5,171 nt of DNA from positions 1 through 5,171 of the forward strand of contig CANQCJ010000156.1 of the NCBI GenBank assembly GCA_947589205.1. Reading direction: 5' to 3'. Of this stretch, positions 1 to 4,806 are shown piece after piece. Under the pieces are notes generated by a model. The model was given only the letters and a program-made list of their open reading frames with translations, was not told the origin of the DNA and did not search any database. A program made the position numbers and the translations under genes. Within the stretch, counting starts at the first letter, position 1. Every line of letters starts with the position of its first letter. The stretch comes from an uncultured Ruminococcus sp. (GTDB lineage Bacteria > Bacillota > Clostridia > Oscillospirales > Ruminococcaceae).

Positions 1-1138
1 TAAAGGCTTCGGCGTCCGTGTCCATGAACAAACAGAGCGTATCGCCGAAAAGGTGAGACTGACTTGTGACGGTCGGGTCTACCCGGTCGTCGATACATTC
101 CCTGACGAGCAGACACGCCGCGTCGTAGATAACGTTTTTGGGCAGAAAGCGCGAAGCGTCCGCAAGGTTTTCCGAGACCTGTATCTTAGCTATCATCTCG
201 TTGAGCGTGCGCTCCTCCTCGCGGTAGCGGTAAAAGCTGTTGTTGACGTTTCTCATGTAATTTGAAGCGTCCACCGAAAGGTCGTTCCGACAGCCGCAGG
301 AATTGTTTATCAGCATTTCCGGCACGACCTTTATCAATTTATCCTCGCCGCTTAAGATAAGCTCTGCGGCGGCTTTGGCAAGCGACGTAAAGCTGCAGCG
401 GCAGCTCGTTATCTCGGGCTTAGTAAAATAAATTTCTTCTATACCGTCAAAGCCGGTTATTATGATATCCTCCGGCACTCTGTAGCCGTTAGCGATGAAC
501 ACCGAGCAGGCGGCTATAGCCATTGTATCGTTGGCGCAAATAACCGCCTGCGGAACGCGGCTTTCATCTATCAGCCGCTGAGCGGCTTCTCTTGCAGGCT
601 CCGACCAGAAATCGCCGTAGCTTACCATTTTGTCTCTGTCAAAGGGTATGCCCTTTTCCTCGAGGACATTTTTAAAGACCTCTATCCTGCTTTCGGAAAA
701 GCTGTTGTTTTCAAGTCCCGCGATAAAGTGTATATCCTTTATCCCGTGAAAATCCGTAACGTGCCTTACGGCGGCTTCAAAGCCGCTTTCGTAGTCGAAA
801 ACGACAGCCCCGTGAGGGGGATATTGTCTGTCGGCGGTTATAACTCTTATGTTATGCTTTTCGGCTTTTGAAATAATTTCATTGACGATATTTTTATCCT
901 TTAAATTTTCATCACAGATGACCACCGCGTCTGTTATATCGGTATCTATCAGCTTAAAAACGGTAGCCTCTCCCAATTCCATAGGGTCGCTCCGCGAAAG
1001 ATCCGAGCAGGTGTTATACACCATCAGCCGCCAGCCGTGCGGGGCGAGCTGATTATTTAACGCGGCGACAAATTCGTGCGAGGAGCTGTCTCCGATACGC
1101 GATGTACAAAGCGCGGCTATCCTATACCTCCCGACCAT
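1..1138 (-). CDS. LacI-like ligand-binding sensor protein without HTH, C-terminus cut by window edge
   Basis: The minus strand is open from an ATG at 1138 to the left edge: 379 codons with no stop. Residues about 5-275 read as a type I periplasmic-binding fold of the LacI/Peripla_BP_3 type. Landmarks are IAAL near the N-terminus, the CANDTMAIAAC segment at 201-211 and the ITGFDG segment around 227-232, followed by a strand leading to LINNSCGCRNDL, with the CGC at 281-283. LacI repressors carry a helix-turn-helix of about 60 residues before this fold; here the fold starts almost at residue 5, so the protein cannot bind DNA through a LacI head. Residues about 303-330 are charged and helical (YRYREEERTLNEM), probably a coiled-coil connector, and the reading frame continues into a possible GAF-like region. 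Family knowledge: sensors with this layout and an SCGC end usually carry an output domain such as GGDEF or an AraC-type HTH; which one is present here is not visible. The start is fixed by a strong RBS and promoter. It is probably a cytoplasmic sugar-type sensor. Confidence 0.85.
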   Translation of the reverse strand, partial: MVGRYRIAALCTSRIGDSSSHEFVAALNNQLAPHGWRLMVYNTCSDLSRSDPMELGEATVFKLIDTDITDAVVICDENLKDKNIVNEIISKAEKHNIRVITADRQYPPHGAVVFDYESGFEAAVRHVTDFHGIKDIHFIAGLENNSFSESRIEVFKNVLEEKGIPFDRDKMVSYGDFWSEPAREAAQRLIDESRVPQAVICANDTMAIAACSVFIANGYRVPEDIIITGFDGIEEIYFTKPEITSCRCSFTSLAKAAAELILSGEDKLIKVVPEMLINNSCGCRNDLSVDASNYMRNVNNSFYRYREEERTLNEMIAKIQVSENLADASRFLPKNVIYDAACLLVRECIDDRVDPTVTSQSHLFGDTLCLFMDTDAEAF

Positions 1139-1146
1139 TTTTTCGG

Positions 1147-1156
1147 CACCTCCCCT
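1147..1156 (-). promoter_or_regulatory. Ribosome binding site of the LacI-like sensor gene
   Basis: On the minus strand this reads AGGGGAGGTG, a near-perfect Shine-Dalgarno, 8 nt before the ATG at 1138. It decides the start of the sensor gene and argues against a longer N-terminus that could hold a DNA-binding domain. Confidence 0.85.
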
Positions 1157-1171
1157 TTTTGTTATATATAT

Positions 1172-1192
1172 TTTAATTATATCATAATTAAA
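1172..1192. promoter_or_regulatory. 21-bp AT-only palindrome overlapping the -10 box, candidate operator
   Basis: TTTAATTAT - ATC - ATAATTAAA: 9-bp perfect arms around a 3-bp centre, covering the -10 hexamer at 1176-1181 and running into the spacer. A dimeric regulator bound here would block RNA polymerase. The arms are entirely A/T, so chance is a real alternative in this AT-rich stretch. No candidate binding protein can be named: the sensor gene itself lacks a visible HTH. Confidence 0.4.
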
Positions 1193-1204
1193 TTTAGGTG
1201 TCAA
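1176..1204 (-). promoter_or_regulatory. Perfect-consensus extended -10 sigma-A promoter for the sensor gene
   Basis: Reading the minus strand, TTGACA (1204-1199) is followed by a 17-nt spacer and TATAAT (1181-1176). A TG one base upstream of the -10 makes TGATATAAT, an extended -10. All twelve hexamer bases match consensus and the spacing is optimal. Transcription should begin near 1169, giving a leader of about 30 nt. A promoter this strong in front of a sensor gene suggests it is either held by a repressor or made at a high level. Confidence 0.85.
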
Positions 1205-1212
1205 TAATCTGA

Positions 1213-1246
1213 CGGCAATTTTTTTATCGGCGTTTTTTTATTGCCG
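1213..1246. repeat. Short inverted repeat CGGCAAT...ATTGCCG with T-rich 20-nt spacer
   Basis: CGGCAAT at 1213-1219 is the exact reverse complement of ATTGCCG at 1240-1246, separated by 20 nt containing two T-runs. It lies just upstream of the sensor promoter and about 140 bp before spoVT. It might be an upstream binding site in the divergent region. The stem is only 7 bp with a large loop, so a stable RNA hairpin is unlikely and chance cannot be excluded. Confidence 0.25.
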
Positions 1247-1289
1247 CATATTCGGAATGTTTTAGCAATTCAAAAATAAAATTTTTCAG

Positions 1290-1318
1290 GAATAATCCGA
1301 CAGGATATGCGAATAATA
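1290..1318 (+). promoter_or_regulatory. Possible sigma-G type (forespore) promoter for spoVT
   Basis: GAATA at 1290-1294, a 17-nt spacer, and AATAATA at 1312-1318 resemble the forespore sigma-G pattern (a G-A/C-ATA-like -35 and a CAT-A/T-A/C-TA-like -10); only the first base of the -10 departs. Bacillus subtilis spoVT is known to be transcribed by sigma-G, which fits. No good sigma-A promoter was seen for this gene between 1205 and 1360. The region is AT-rich and the match is short, so this is a suggestion only. Confidence 0.35.
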
Positions 1319-1330
1319 TCAGTACCGACC

Positions 1331-1351
1331 GTCTGAATGTGCGGTTCAGAC
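1331..1351 (+). repeat. Hairpin GTCTGAA-7 nt-TTCAGAC in the spoVT leader
   Basis: GTCTGAA (1331-1337) and TTCAGAC (1345-1351) form a 7-bp stem with a 7-nt loop, ending 12 nt before the spoVT RBS (GGAGG at 1364-1368). No T-run follows, so it is not an intrinsic terminator; it could stabilise the leader or be a protein site. The same arms recur at 3418-3436. Confidence 0.55.
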
Positions 1352-1380
1352 CATAAACAAAACGGAGGTTATAATAAATT

Positions 1381-1917
1381 ATGAAAGCTACAGGGATAGT
1401 GCGCAGGATAGACGATTTAGGGAGAGTTGTTATCCCTAAAGAGATACGCAGAACGATGAGGATACGCGAGGGCGACCCGTTAGAGATCTACACCGGTCCC
1501 GACGGGGAGGTCGTGTTCAAAAAATACAGCCCGGTCAACGAGCTGGAAAACGCCGCGGAGGCTTGCGAGGTCATATCGAAATTAGGCGGCGCGCCGGCGG
1601 TGGTGTTTGACAGAGATCACGTCGTCGCGGTCGCCGGAGTGCAGAAAAAGGAGTACAGCGAGAGGAGGATCTCCCCCGCGCTCGAGGATCTGCTTGAAGC
1701 AAGGCGGTCTTTCGCGATGACGGACGACGGCGCGCAGCTCAGACCGATAGAGGGCATAGAAAGCCGCGCGCTTGCCGTAACGCCGATAATCTCAGCGGGA
1801 GACGTTGCCGGCGCGGTAGCGTTTGTCGCCAACGGCGAAAACACCAAGGCAAGCGAACAGCAGGTCATGCTGGCGAAAGCCGCCGCGATGTTTTTAGCCA
1901 AACAGATAGAGGCTTGA
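1381..1917 (+). CDS. spoVT: Stage V sporulation protein T (SpoVT), forespore transcription regulator
   Basis: The 178-residue product is the same length as Bacillus SpoVT. Residues 1-50 form the swapped-hairpin AbrB/SpoVT DNA-binding domain, with MKATGIVRRIDDLGRVVIPK at the very start followed by EIRRTMRIREGDPLEIY, close to the family consensus. Residues about 55-178 fit the GAF-like C-terminal domain that makes SpoVT a tetramer and may bind a small ligand. In Bacillus, SpoVT acts in the forespore late in sporulation, tuning sigma-G dependent genes up or down and influencing germination. The ATG is fixed by the conserved N-terminus. The RBS GGAGG lies 12 nt upstream, slightly far, and a hairpin sits in the leader. 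The gene is monocistronic here, divergent from the sensor gene and convergent with the cohesin gene; the common Bacillus neighbour spoVB is absent. Other AbrB-family regulators are shorter and lack the second domain. Confidence 0.93.
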   Translation: MKATGIVRRIDDLGRVVIPKEIRRTMRIREGDPLEIYTGPDGEVVFKKYSPVNELENAAEACEVISKLGGAPAVVFDRDHVVAVAGVQKKEYSERRISPALEDLLEARRSFAMTDDGAQLRPIEGIESRALAVTPIISAGDVAGAVAFVANGENTKASEQQVMLAKAAAMFLAKQIEA

Positions 1918-1928
1918 AAGCTGCATAA

Positions 1929-1965
1929 AAAAGCCGAGAGCATTTTTGATGTGCCCCCGGCTTTT
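1929..1965. terminator. Bidirectional terminator between spoVT and the cohesin-domain gene
   Basis: AAAAGCCG (1929-1936) pairs with CGGCTTTT (1958-1965), 8 bp, around a 21-nt loop. Read on the plus strand, the T-run after the stem ends spoVT, whose stop is at 1915-1917. Read on the minus strand, the stem is followed by CTTTTTTATG and ends the opposing gene, whose stop is at 1970-1972. Its place between two convergent stops 52 nt apart supports the call. The long loop makes it weaker than a textbook terminator. Confidence 0.75.
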
Positions 1966-1969
1966 AATA

Positions 1970-3010
1970 TTATTTCAGCCTGTTTTTCGTCTTGTTTACA
2001 ATGAGAAAGAACACGAACACCGCCGCGATGAGCACTACCGCCATTGCGGCGTAAACCTTTGTCAGGGAGGAATTGCTGTCCTTTTCAGCCCTGTCGGTTT
2101 TTGAAGCGGTACTGCTCGAAAGGGTAACGGCTTCGGCGTTTTCGGATATCGGCGTGTCGGCGGGAACGACGCTTTCGGGGTCGGCTTCGGTAATTGCCGC
2201 GCCGCTTTCACTAAACGTTTGTTCTGCGTCGGGAACGCTCTGTTCGTCCCCGCTTTGCTCGGGCATAGGGCGGTAAACGTCTATCGAATATACGTTCTCT
2301 ACGCTGCCGTCCGCGCTCGTTACGGTTATCGTCAGCGGCGTGTGGCCGTAGCCGAGATAATTGCTGCCCTCATACCAGATACCGTCGAGCGGGTTTTCAA
2401 GAACGCCCTCCGTCTCGATGTACTCGGTGTCCTCGGAGACCGTCACGGTGTAGTTGTATATCCCCGGGGAAAACGCGGGTCTAAGCTCGCCTGCGGTCAC
2501 GGTCAGAGAGGAAAGCTGCGCGCCGCTCGGCTGCGGCGTATCGGGCATACTGCTGTCGTCTGCCGAAGCCGTACTGTCCGATACGCCTAACGTAATTTCC
2601 GCGCTGTCGCTGAGAGAGCTGCCCAGGCTTATGCCGTCCATCGACATGATAGAACCGTTGGAAAGGCTGAGCGTACTTGATCCGCCGCGCAGAGCCTTGA
2701 ATTTAAGCTCGACGGAAAATTCATCGGTGTCCGTTCCCGGGAAGCCTTGTATATTGAGCAGCCCCCCGCCGCCGAAAGCAAAATCGCTTCCGACAAATTC
2801 CATATCCTCCTCGCTGTAGCTTAGCTGCGCCTGCACCGTGCCGATAGCGGAATCAGCCGTGAAATCTATATTAACGGTAAACTCATCTCCGACGGAAACG
2901 TCCGCAGACGGCAGGGTGATGCTCCCCGAACCGACAGCCGAAGCGGTCAGCGGAAAACACAGCGCTGTCAGAACGACAAGCAGAAGCGTTATTATTTTTT
3001 TATATTTCAT
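1970..3010 (-). CDS. Secreted, membrane-anchored cohesin-domain protein with cadherin-like domain
   Basis: The 346-residue product starts with a signal peptide: MKYKK, a hydrophobic core, and likely cleavage after TASA at about residue 25. Residues about 29-142 resemble a cohesin domain: SGSITLPSADVSVGDEFTV, then a QLSYSEEDMEF strand, a glycine-rich turn (FGGGG, 79-83) and FKALRGGSSTLSL. Residues about 166-247 (LSSLTVTAGELRPAFSPG, then YNYTVTV and ITVTSADGSVENVYSIDVYR) match the cadherin-like beta-sandwich family. A Ser/Glu/Ala-rich linker (248-315) spaces these domains from a transmembrane helix (319-338) with a basic tail, KTKNRLK. The expected topology is extracellular domains anchored by the C-terminal helix. 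Cohesins classically hold dockerin-bearing enzymes, so this could display glycan-degrading enzymes; similar domains also occur outside cellulosomes, and no dockerin or LPXTG motif is present. The in-frame ATG 63 nt upstream was rejected because AAGGAGA lies 10 nt before the ATG at 3010. It ends at a shared terminator. Confidence 0.85.
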   Translation of the reverse strand: MKYKKIITLLLVVLTALCFPLTASAVGSGSITLPSADVSVGDEFTVNIDFTADSAIGTVQAQLSYSEEDMEFVGSDFAFGGGGLLNIQGFPGTDTDEFSVELKFKALRGGSSTLSLSNGSIMSMDGISLGSSLSDSAEITLGVSDSTASADDSSMPDTPQPSGAQLSSLTVTAGELRPAFSPGIYNYTVTVSEDTEYIETEGVLENPLDGIWYEGSNYLGYGHTPLTITVTSADGSVENVYSIDVYRPMPEQSGDEQSVPDAEQTFSESGAAITEADPESVVPADTPISENAEAVTLSSSTASKTDRAEKDSNSSLTKVYAAMAVVLIAAVFVFFLIVNKTKNRLK

Positions 3011-3020
3011 AATTGATTGT

Positions 3021-3027
3021 TCTCCTT
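3021..3027 (-). promoter_or_regulatory. Ribosome binding site of the cohesin-domain gene
   Basis: On the minus strand this reads AAGGAGA, 10 nt before the ATG at 3010. It selects the start that puts a canonical signal peptide (MKYKKII...) at the N-terminus over the ATG at 3073, which would add 21 residues and overlap the promoter -10. Confidence 0.85.
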
Positions 3028-3056
3028 TTGATTTGAGCACGTTTTTGCTTATTGGT

Positions 3057-3085
3057 ATTATAATATAAAACAACGGTCAAGTCAA
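3057..3085 (-). promoter_or_regulatory. Sigma-A promoter of the cohesin-domain gene
   Basis: On the minus strand, TTGACT (3085-3080) is separated by 17 nt from TATAAT (3062-3057): eleven of twelve consensus bases at ideal spacing. The start should lie near 3050, giving a leader of about 40 nt. A second TTGACC directly follows the -35 box, too close to the -10 to serve as an alternative. No clear operator is visible. Confidence 0.8.
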
Positions 3086-3188
3086 TATAAATCACTATTT
3101 TGTAACAATTTCAACTGTCGGATTTGTGAAAAATATACCGTTTGAAAGCTTAGGATTTGTGCTTAATGCCGAAAATTTGGCAGGGCTA
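3086..3188. other. AT-rich intergenic stretch with nothing identified
   Basis: This lies between the back-to-back promoters of the cohesin gene and the GntR/ABC operon. It holds small palindromic words such as TTGTAACAA, but no reading frame, RNA gene or convincing regulatory site was found. Confidence 0.5.
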
Positions 3189-3217
3189 TTGACAAAATGA
3201 TTACGCGGTAGTATACT
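3189..3217 (+). promoter_or_regulatory. Sigma-A promoter of the GntR/ABC operon
   Basis: TTGACA at 3189-3194, a 17-nt spacer, and TATACT at 3212-3217: eleven of twelve consensus bases. Transcription should start near 3224, inside the operator, giving an unusually long leader of about 245 nt before the GntR start at 3470. Confidence 0.85.
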
Positions 3218-3218
3218 A

Positions 3219-3247
3219 TAAGTGTACTAAGGCAGATAGTACACTTA
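3219..3247. promoter_or_regulatory. YtrA-type GntR operator, 11-bp perfect inverted repeat over the transcription start
   Basis: TAAGTGTACTA (3219-3229) and TAGTACACTTA (3237-3247) are exact reverse complements around a 7-nt spacer. Within them AGTGTA (3221-3226), 13 bp, and TACACT (3240-3245) fit the half-sites and spacing I recall as reported for the Bacillus subtilis YtrA repressor. The site begins two bases after the -10 box and covers the predicted transcription start, so a bound dimer would block initiation. The gene downstream encodes a YtrA-type GntR protein, so autorepression of the whole operon is the natural reading. Confidence 0.85.
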
Positions 3248-3279
3248 GTACAGATAGGACGACGGAAAAGAGAGAACAA

Positions 3280-3350
3280 TTAGAAGTAAGAGGTTAGATG
3301 TAAGAGGTTAGAAGAAGTTAGAGGTAAGAGGTTAGAGGTAAGAAATTAGA
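3280..3350 (+). repeat. Tandem repeat of a 14-nt unit TTAGARGTAAGAGG in the operon leader
   Basis: Units start at 3280, 3294, 3308, 3318, 3332 and 3346. Units 1, 2, 4 and 5 are 14 nt and differ by only a few bases; unit 3 is shortened to 10 nt; the last is cut at TTAGA. Each unit is itself built from two related heptamers, TTAGARG and TAAGAGG. The tract is purine-rich, contains no ORF, and lies between the regulated promoter and the first gene. Copy number could change by slippage. Confidence 0.9.
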
Positions 3351-3361
3351 AAAAATCTCGC

Positions 3362-3382
3362 CGCTGAGCGTTAAGCTCAGCG
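3362..3382. repeat. Hairpin CGCTGAGC-GTTAA-GCTCAGCG
   Basis: An 8-bp perfect stem (3362-3369 with 3375-3382) and a 5-nt loop, near the centre of the larger inverted repeat. On the plus strand it is followed by AAAAATAAAA, not a T-run, so it should not terminate the operon transcript. Confidence 0.75.
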
Positions 3383-3416
3383 AAAAATAAAACCACCTTT
3401 GACTCTCACCTCTTAC

Positions 3417-3436
3417 GGTCTGAACGAAGTTCAGAC
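3417..3436. repeat. Hairpin GTCTGAAC-GAA-GTTCAGAC splitting the inverted-repeat arm
   Basis: An 8-bp perfect stem (3418-3425 with 3429-3436) with a 3-nt loop. Its flanks belong to the two halves of the right arm of the 25-bp inverted repeat, so it looks like an inserted hairpin. GGTCTGAAC at 3417-3425 is the exact reverse complement of GTTCAGACC at 1344-1352 in the spoVT leader. Confidence 0.75.
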
Positions 3437-3453
3437 TCTAACCTCTGCGACTG

Positions 3454-3460
3454 AAGGGAG
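3454..3460 (+). promoter_or_regulatory. Ribosome binding site selecting a TTG start for the GntR gene
   Basis: AAGGGAG lies 9 nt before the TTG at 3470. An in-frame TAA immediately precedes that TTG, and the nearby GTG at 3463 runs into a stop after three codons, so TTG is the only workable start at this site. Confidence 0.8.
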
Positions 3461-3469
3461 CGTGACTAA

Positions 3470-3856
3470 TTGATAAGGATAGACGTGACCGGGCGTACCC
3501 CGATATACGAGCAGCTCTGCAAGGCTGTCTGCGCGGATATTTCTAAGGGGATATTGAAGCCGGGGGATAAGATGCCGGGGGCGCGGACGCTCGCTAAGGA
3601 GCTGGGGCTTAATCCCAATACCGTGGCTAAAGCCTATACAAGGCTCGAGCAGGAGGGGATAGTCTACTCGGTGGCGGGGCGCGGCTGCTTTGTTTCTCAA
3701 AAGGACAAAAACGCGCCCGATGCGCTTACCCGTGATTTTGAAGTCAAGGCGCGCGAAGCGTTGGAATTGGGCGTCAGTCCGCAGACGCTTATCGGGATAG
3801 TTGAACGGCTCAGCCGTCAGCTTAATAATGAAAATGAAGGGGGAACGGATAAATGA
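3470..3856 (+). CDS. GntR family transcriptional repressor, YtrA subfamily
   Basis: The 128-residue product is the size of YtrA-type regulators (about 120-130), which have only a short C-terminal dimerisation segment instead of a ligand-binding domain. Residues about 10-76 form the winged helix: TPIYEQLCKAVCADISKG, PGDKMPGARTLAKELGLN, then the recognition helix NPNTVAKAYTRLEQEG (48-63) and a wing ending VAGRGCFV. Residues about 85-118 are predicted helical. Translation begins at TTG, which reads as Met, perhaps lowering repressor output. Its stop overlaps the next ATG by 4 nt (ATGA), so it is coupled to the ABC ATPase. YtrA-type genes typically sit first in operons with ABC transporters, as here, and the operator upstream fits autoregulation. 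In Bacillus, YtrA responds to cell-wall-active antibiotics; the signal here is unknown. Confidence 0.93.
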   Translation: MIRIDVTGRTPIYEQLCKAVCADISKGILKPGDKMPGARTLAKELGLNPNTVAKAYTRLEQEGIVYSVAGRGCFVSQKDKNAPDALTRDFEVKAREALELGVSPQTLIGIVERLSRQLNNENEGGTDK

Positions 3857-4806
3857 TAGAAATAAACGATCTGTCGCTGACCTTTACGGGCGGCAGGAAG
3901 GGTACTAAGGACGAGGGCGCGGAATTTAACGCGGTGCAGAATGTGAGCTTGACTATCCCGGACGGCTGTGTTTACGGATTTTTAGGCTCAAACGGCGCGG
4001 GCAAGTCTACGATAATGCGCGTGCTCTGCGGGATATATGAGCCGACCTCCGGGAGCGTTAAAATTGACGGAGACGAGGTGTACGACTGCGCGGAGGCTAA
4101 AGCCAAGATATTTTTCGTAAACGATGAAACAGTGCAGTATTCGTCCTTTACGCTTGACGCGCTAAGAAAATATTACAAAGCCTACTACAAGGATTTTTCC
4201 GATGAAACGTTCGAGCGTCTGCGCGCCAAGCTCGATCTGCCGATGAAAAAGCGTATGAGCGATTTTTCCAAGGGCATGAAGCGTCAGGCGCTTGTGATAA
4301 TAGGGCTTGCGAGCCGCACGAAATATCTTATGCTCGACGAAGCGTTCGACGGTCTCGACCCTGCTATGCGCAAAATGATAAAAAACATGATAATAGACGA
4401 GATATACGACCGTCAGGCGACGCTGATAGTAAGCTCGCACAATATTGCCGAAATAAACGAGCTGTGCGACCGCGCTATGCTCATACACAAGGGTAAGCTG
4501 ATATTCTCAGACGAGATAGACGAGATACGCAGCGGCTTTGTAAAGCTCCAGCTTGCCGACAAGAGGCGTATAGTTTCAAAGCAGGAGCTTGAAGCGCTGG
4601 GGCTGTCTGTTATGCAGTATTCGCAGACGGGAAGCATCGTTCAGGCGGTCGTAAGGGGAGAAAACGAGCGGGCGGTCAATTCGCTTGTCGGCGGCTTGGG
4701 CTGCGATATCTGCGAAACGATACCGCTTACATTGGAAGAGATATTTATTTATGAATTGGAGGCGAGAGGATATGGCGGAGAAGTCGATCTCATTTCAGAG
4801 GATTAA
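3853..4806 (+). CDS. ABC transporter ATP-binding protein, YtrB-like
   Basis: The 317-residue nucleotide-binding subunit would power the permease encoded next. Walker A is GSNGAGKST (45-53). The signature is FSKGMKRQ (138-145) in place of LSGGQ, a form common in YtrB-type exporters. Walker B is YLMLDE (158-163) with the catalytic E163, the D-loop is GLDP (167-170) and the switch histidine is H196 in SSHN. The Q-loop position reads FFVNDETVQYSSF, without the usual glutamine, also seen in this subgroup. Residues 13-27 form a polar insertion before the VQNVSLTIPDG strand. About 100 residues follow the switch region as a C-terminal accessory part. The RBS AAGGGGG (3837-3843) is 9 nt from the ATG, which overlaps the GntR stop by 4 nt. 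The substrate is not readable; the YtrA context suggests export or envelope-stress defence. Confidence 0.95.
   Translation: MIEINDLSLTFTGGRKGTKDEGAEFNAVQNVSLTIPDGCVYGFLGSNGAGKSTIMRVLCGIYEPTSGSVKIDGDEVYDCAEAKAKIFFVNDETVQYSSFTLDALRKYYKAYYKDFSDETFERLRAKLDLPMKKRMSDFSKGMKRQALVIIGLASRTKYLMLDEAFDGLDPAMRKMIKNMIIDEIYDRQATLIVSSHNIAEINELCDRAMLIHKGKLIFSDEIDEIRSGFVKLQLADKRRIVSKQELEALGLSVMQYSQTGSIVQAVVRGENERAVNSLVGGLGCDICETIPLTLEEIFIYELEARGYGGEVDLISED

Larger units (their letters stand above)
3313..3446. repeat. 25-bp inverted repeat with the right arm split by a hairpin; possible miniature element
   Basis: The left arm is 3313-3337. Joining 3403-3416 to 3436-3446, thereby leaving out 3417-3435, gives a 25-nt right arm whose reverse complement matches the left arm at 23 of 25 positions with no gap. 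The transcript could fold into a large branched structure with the hairpin 3362-3382 at its top and the hairpin 3417-3436 in its side, leaving the RBS at 3454-3460 free. There is no coding capacity. It may be a MITE-like or other small repeat element, or a functional leader; one copy cannot tell. Confidence 0.65.

Noticed and set aside
53..265. Plus-strand open frame near the left edge
   Set aside because: It is antisense to the continuous LacI-like sensor gene and has no recognisable domain.
1213..1246. Dyad upstream of spoVT as a terminator or riboswitch
   Set aside because: The stem is only 7 bp around a 20-nt loop, with no T-run following on either strand; kept only as a low-confidence inverted repeat.
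1617..1943. Minus-strand open frame opposite spoVT
   Set aside because: It lies inside the well-supported spoVT gene, has no RBS or recognisable domain, and its low-complexity composition is that of an antisense shadow.
3011..3073. Upstream in-frame ATG extending the cohesin protein by 21 residues
   Set aside because: It lacks an RBS, would overlap the promoter -10, and would bury the signal peptide behind an odd N-terminus; the ATG at 3010 has a clear RBS.
3362..3390. Hairpin in the operon leader as an intrinsic terminator or attenuator
   Set aside because: On the plus strand it is followed by A-rich sequence and not by a T-run. On the minus strand a T-run occurs several bases away, but no minus-strand gene ends there.
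3280..3446. CRISPR array
   Set aside because: The repeats are contiguous 14-nt units without unique spacers, and no cas gene is nearby.
3463..3474. GTG as the start of the GntR gene
   Set aside because: The frame from this GTG stops after three codons (GTG ACT AAT TGA); the TTG at 3470 gives the canonical YtrA-type N-terminus.
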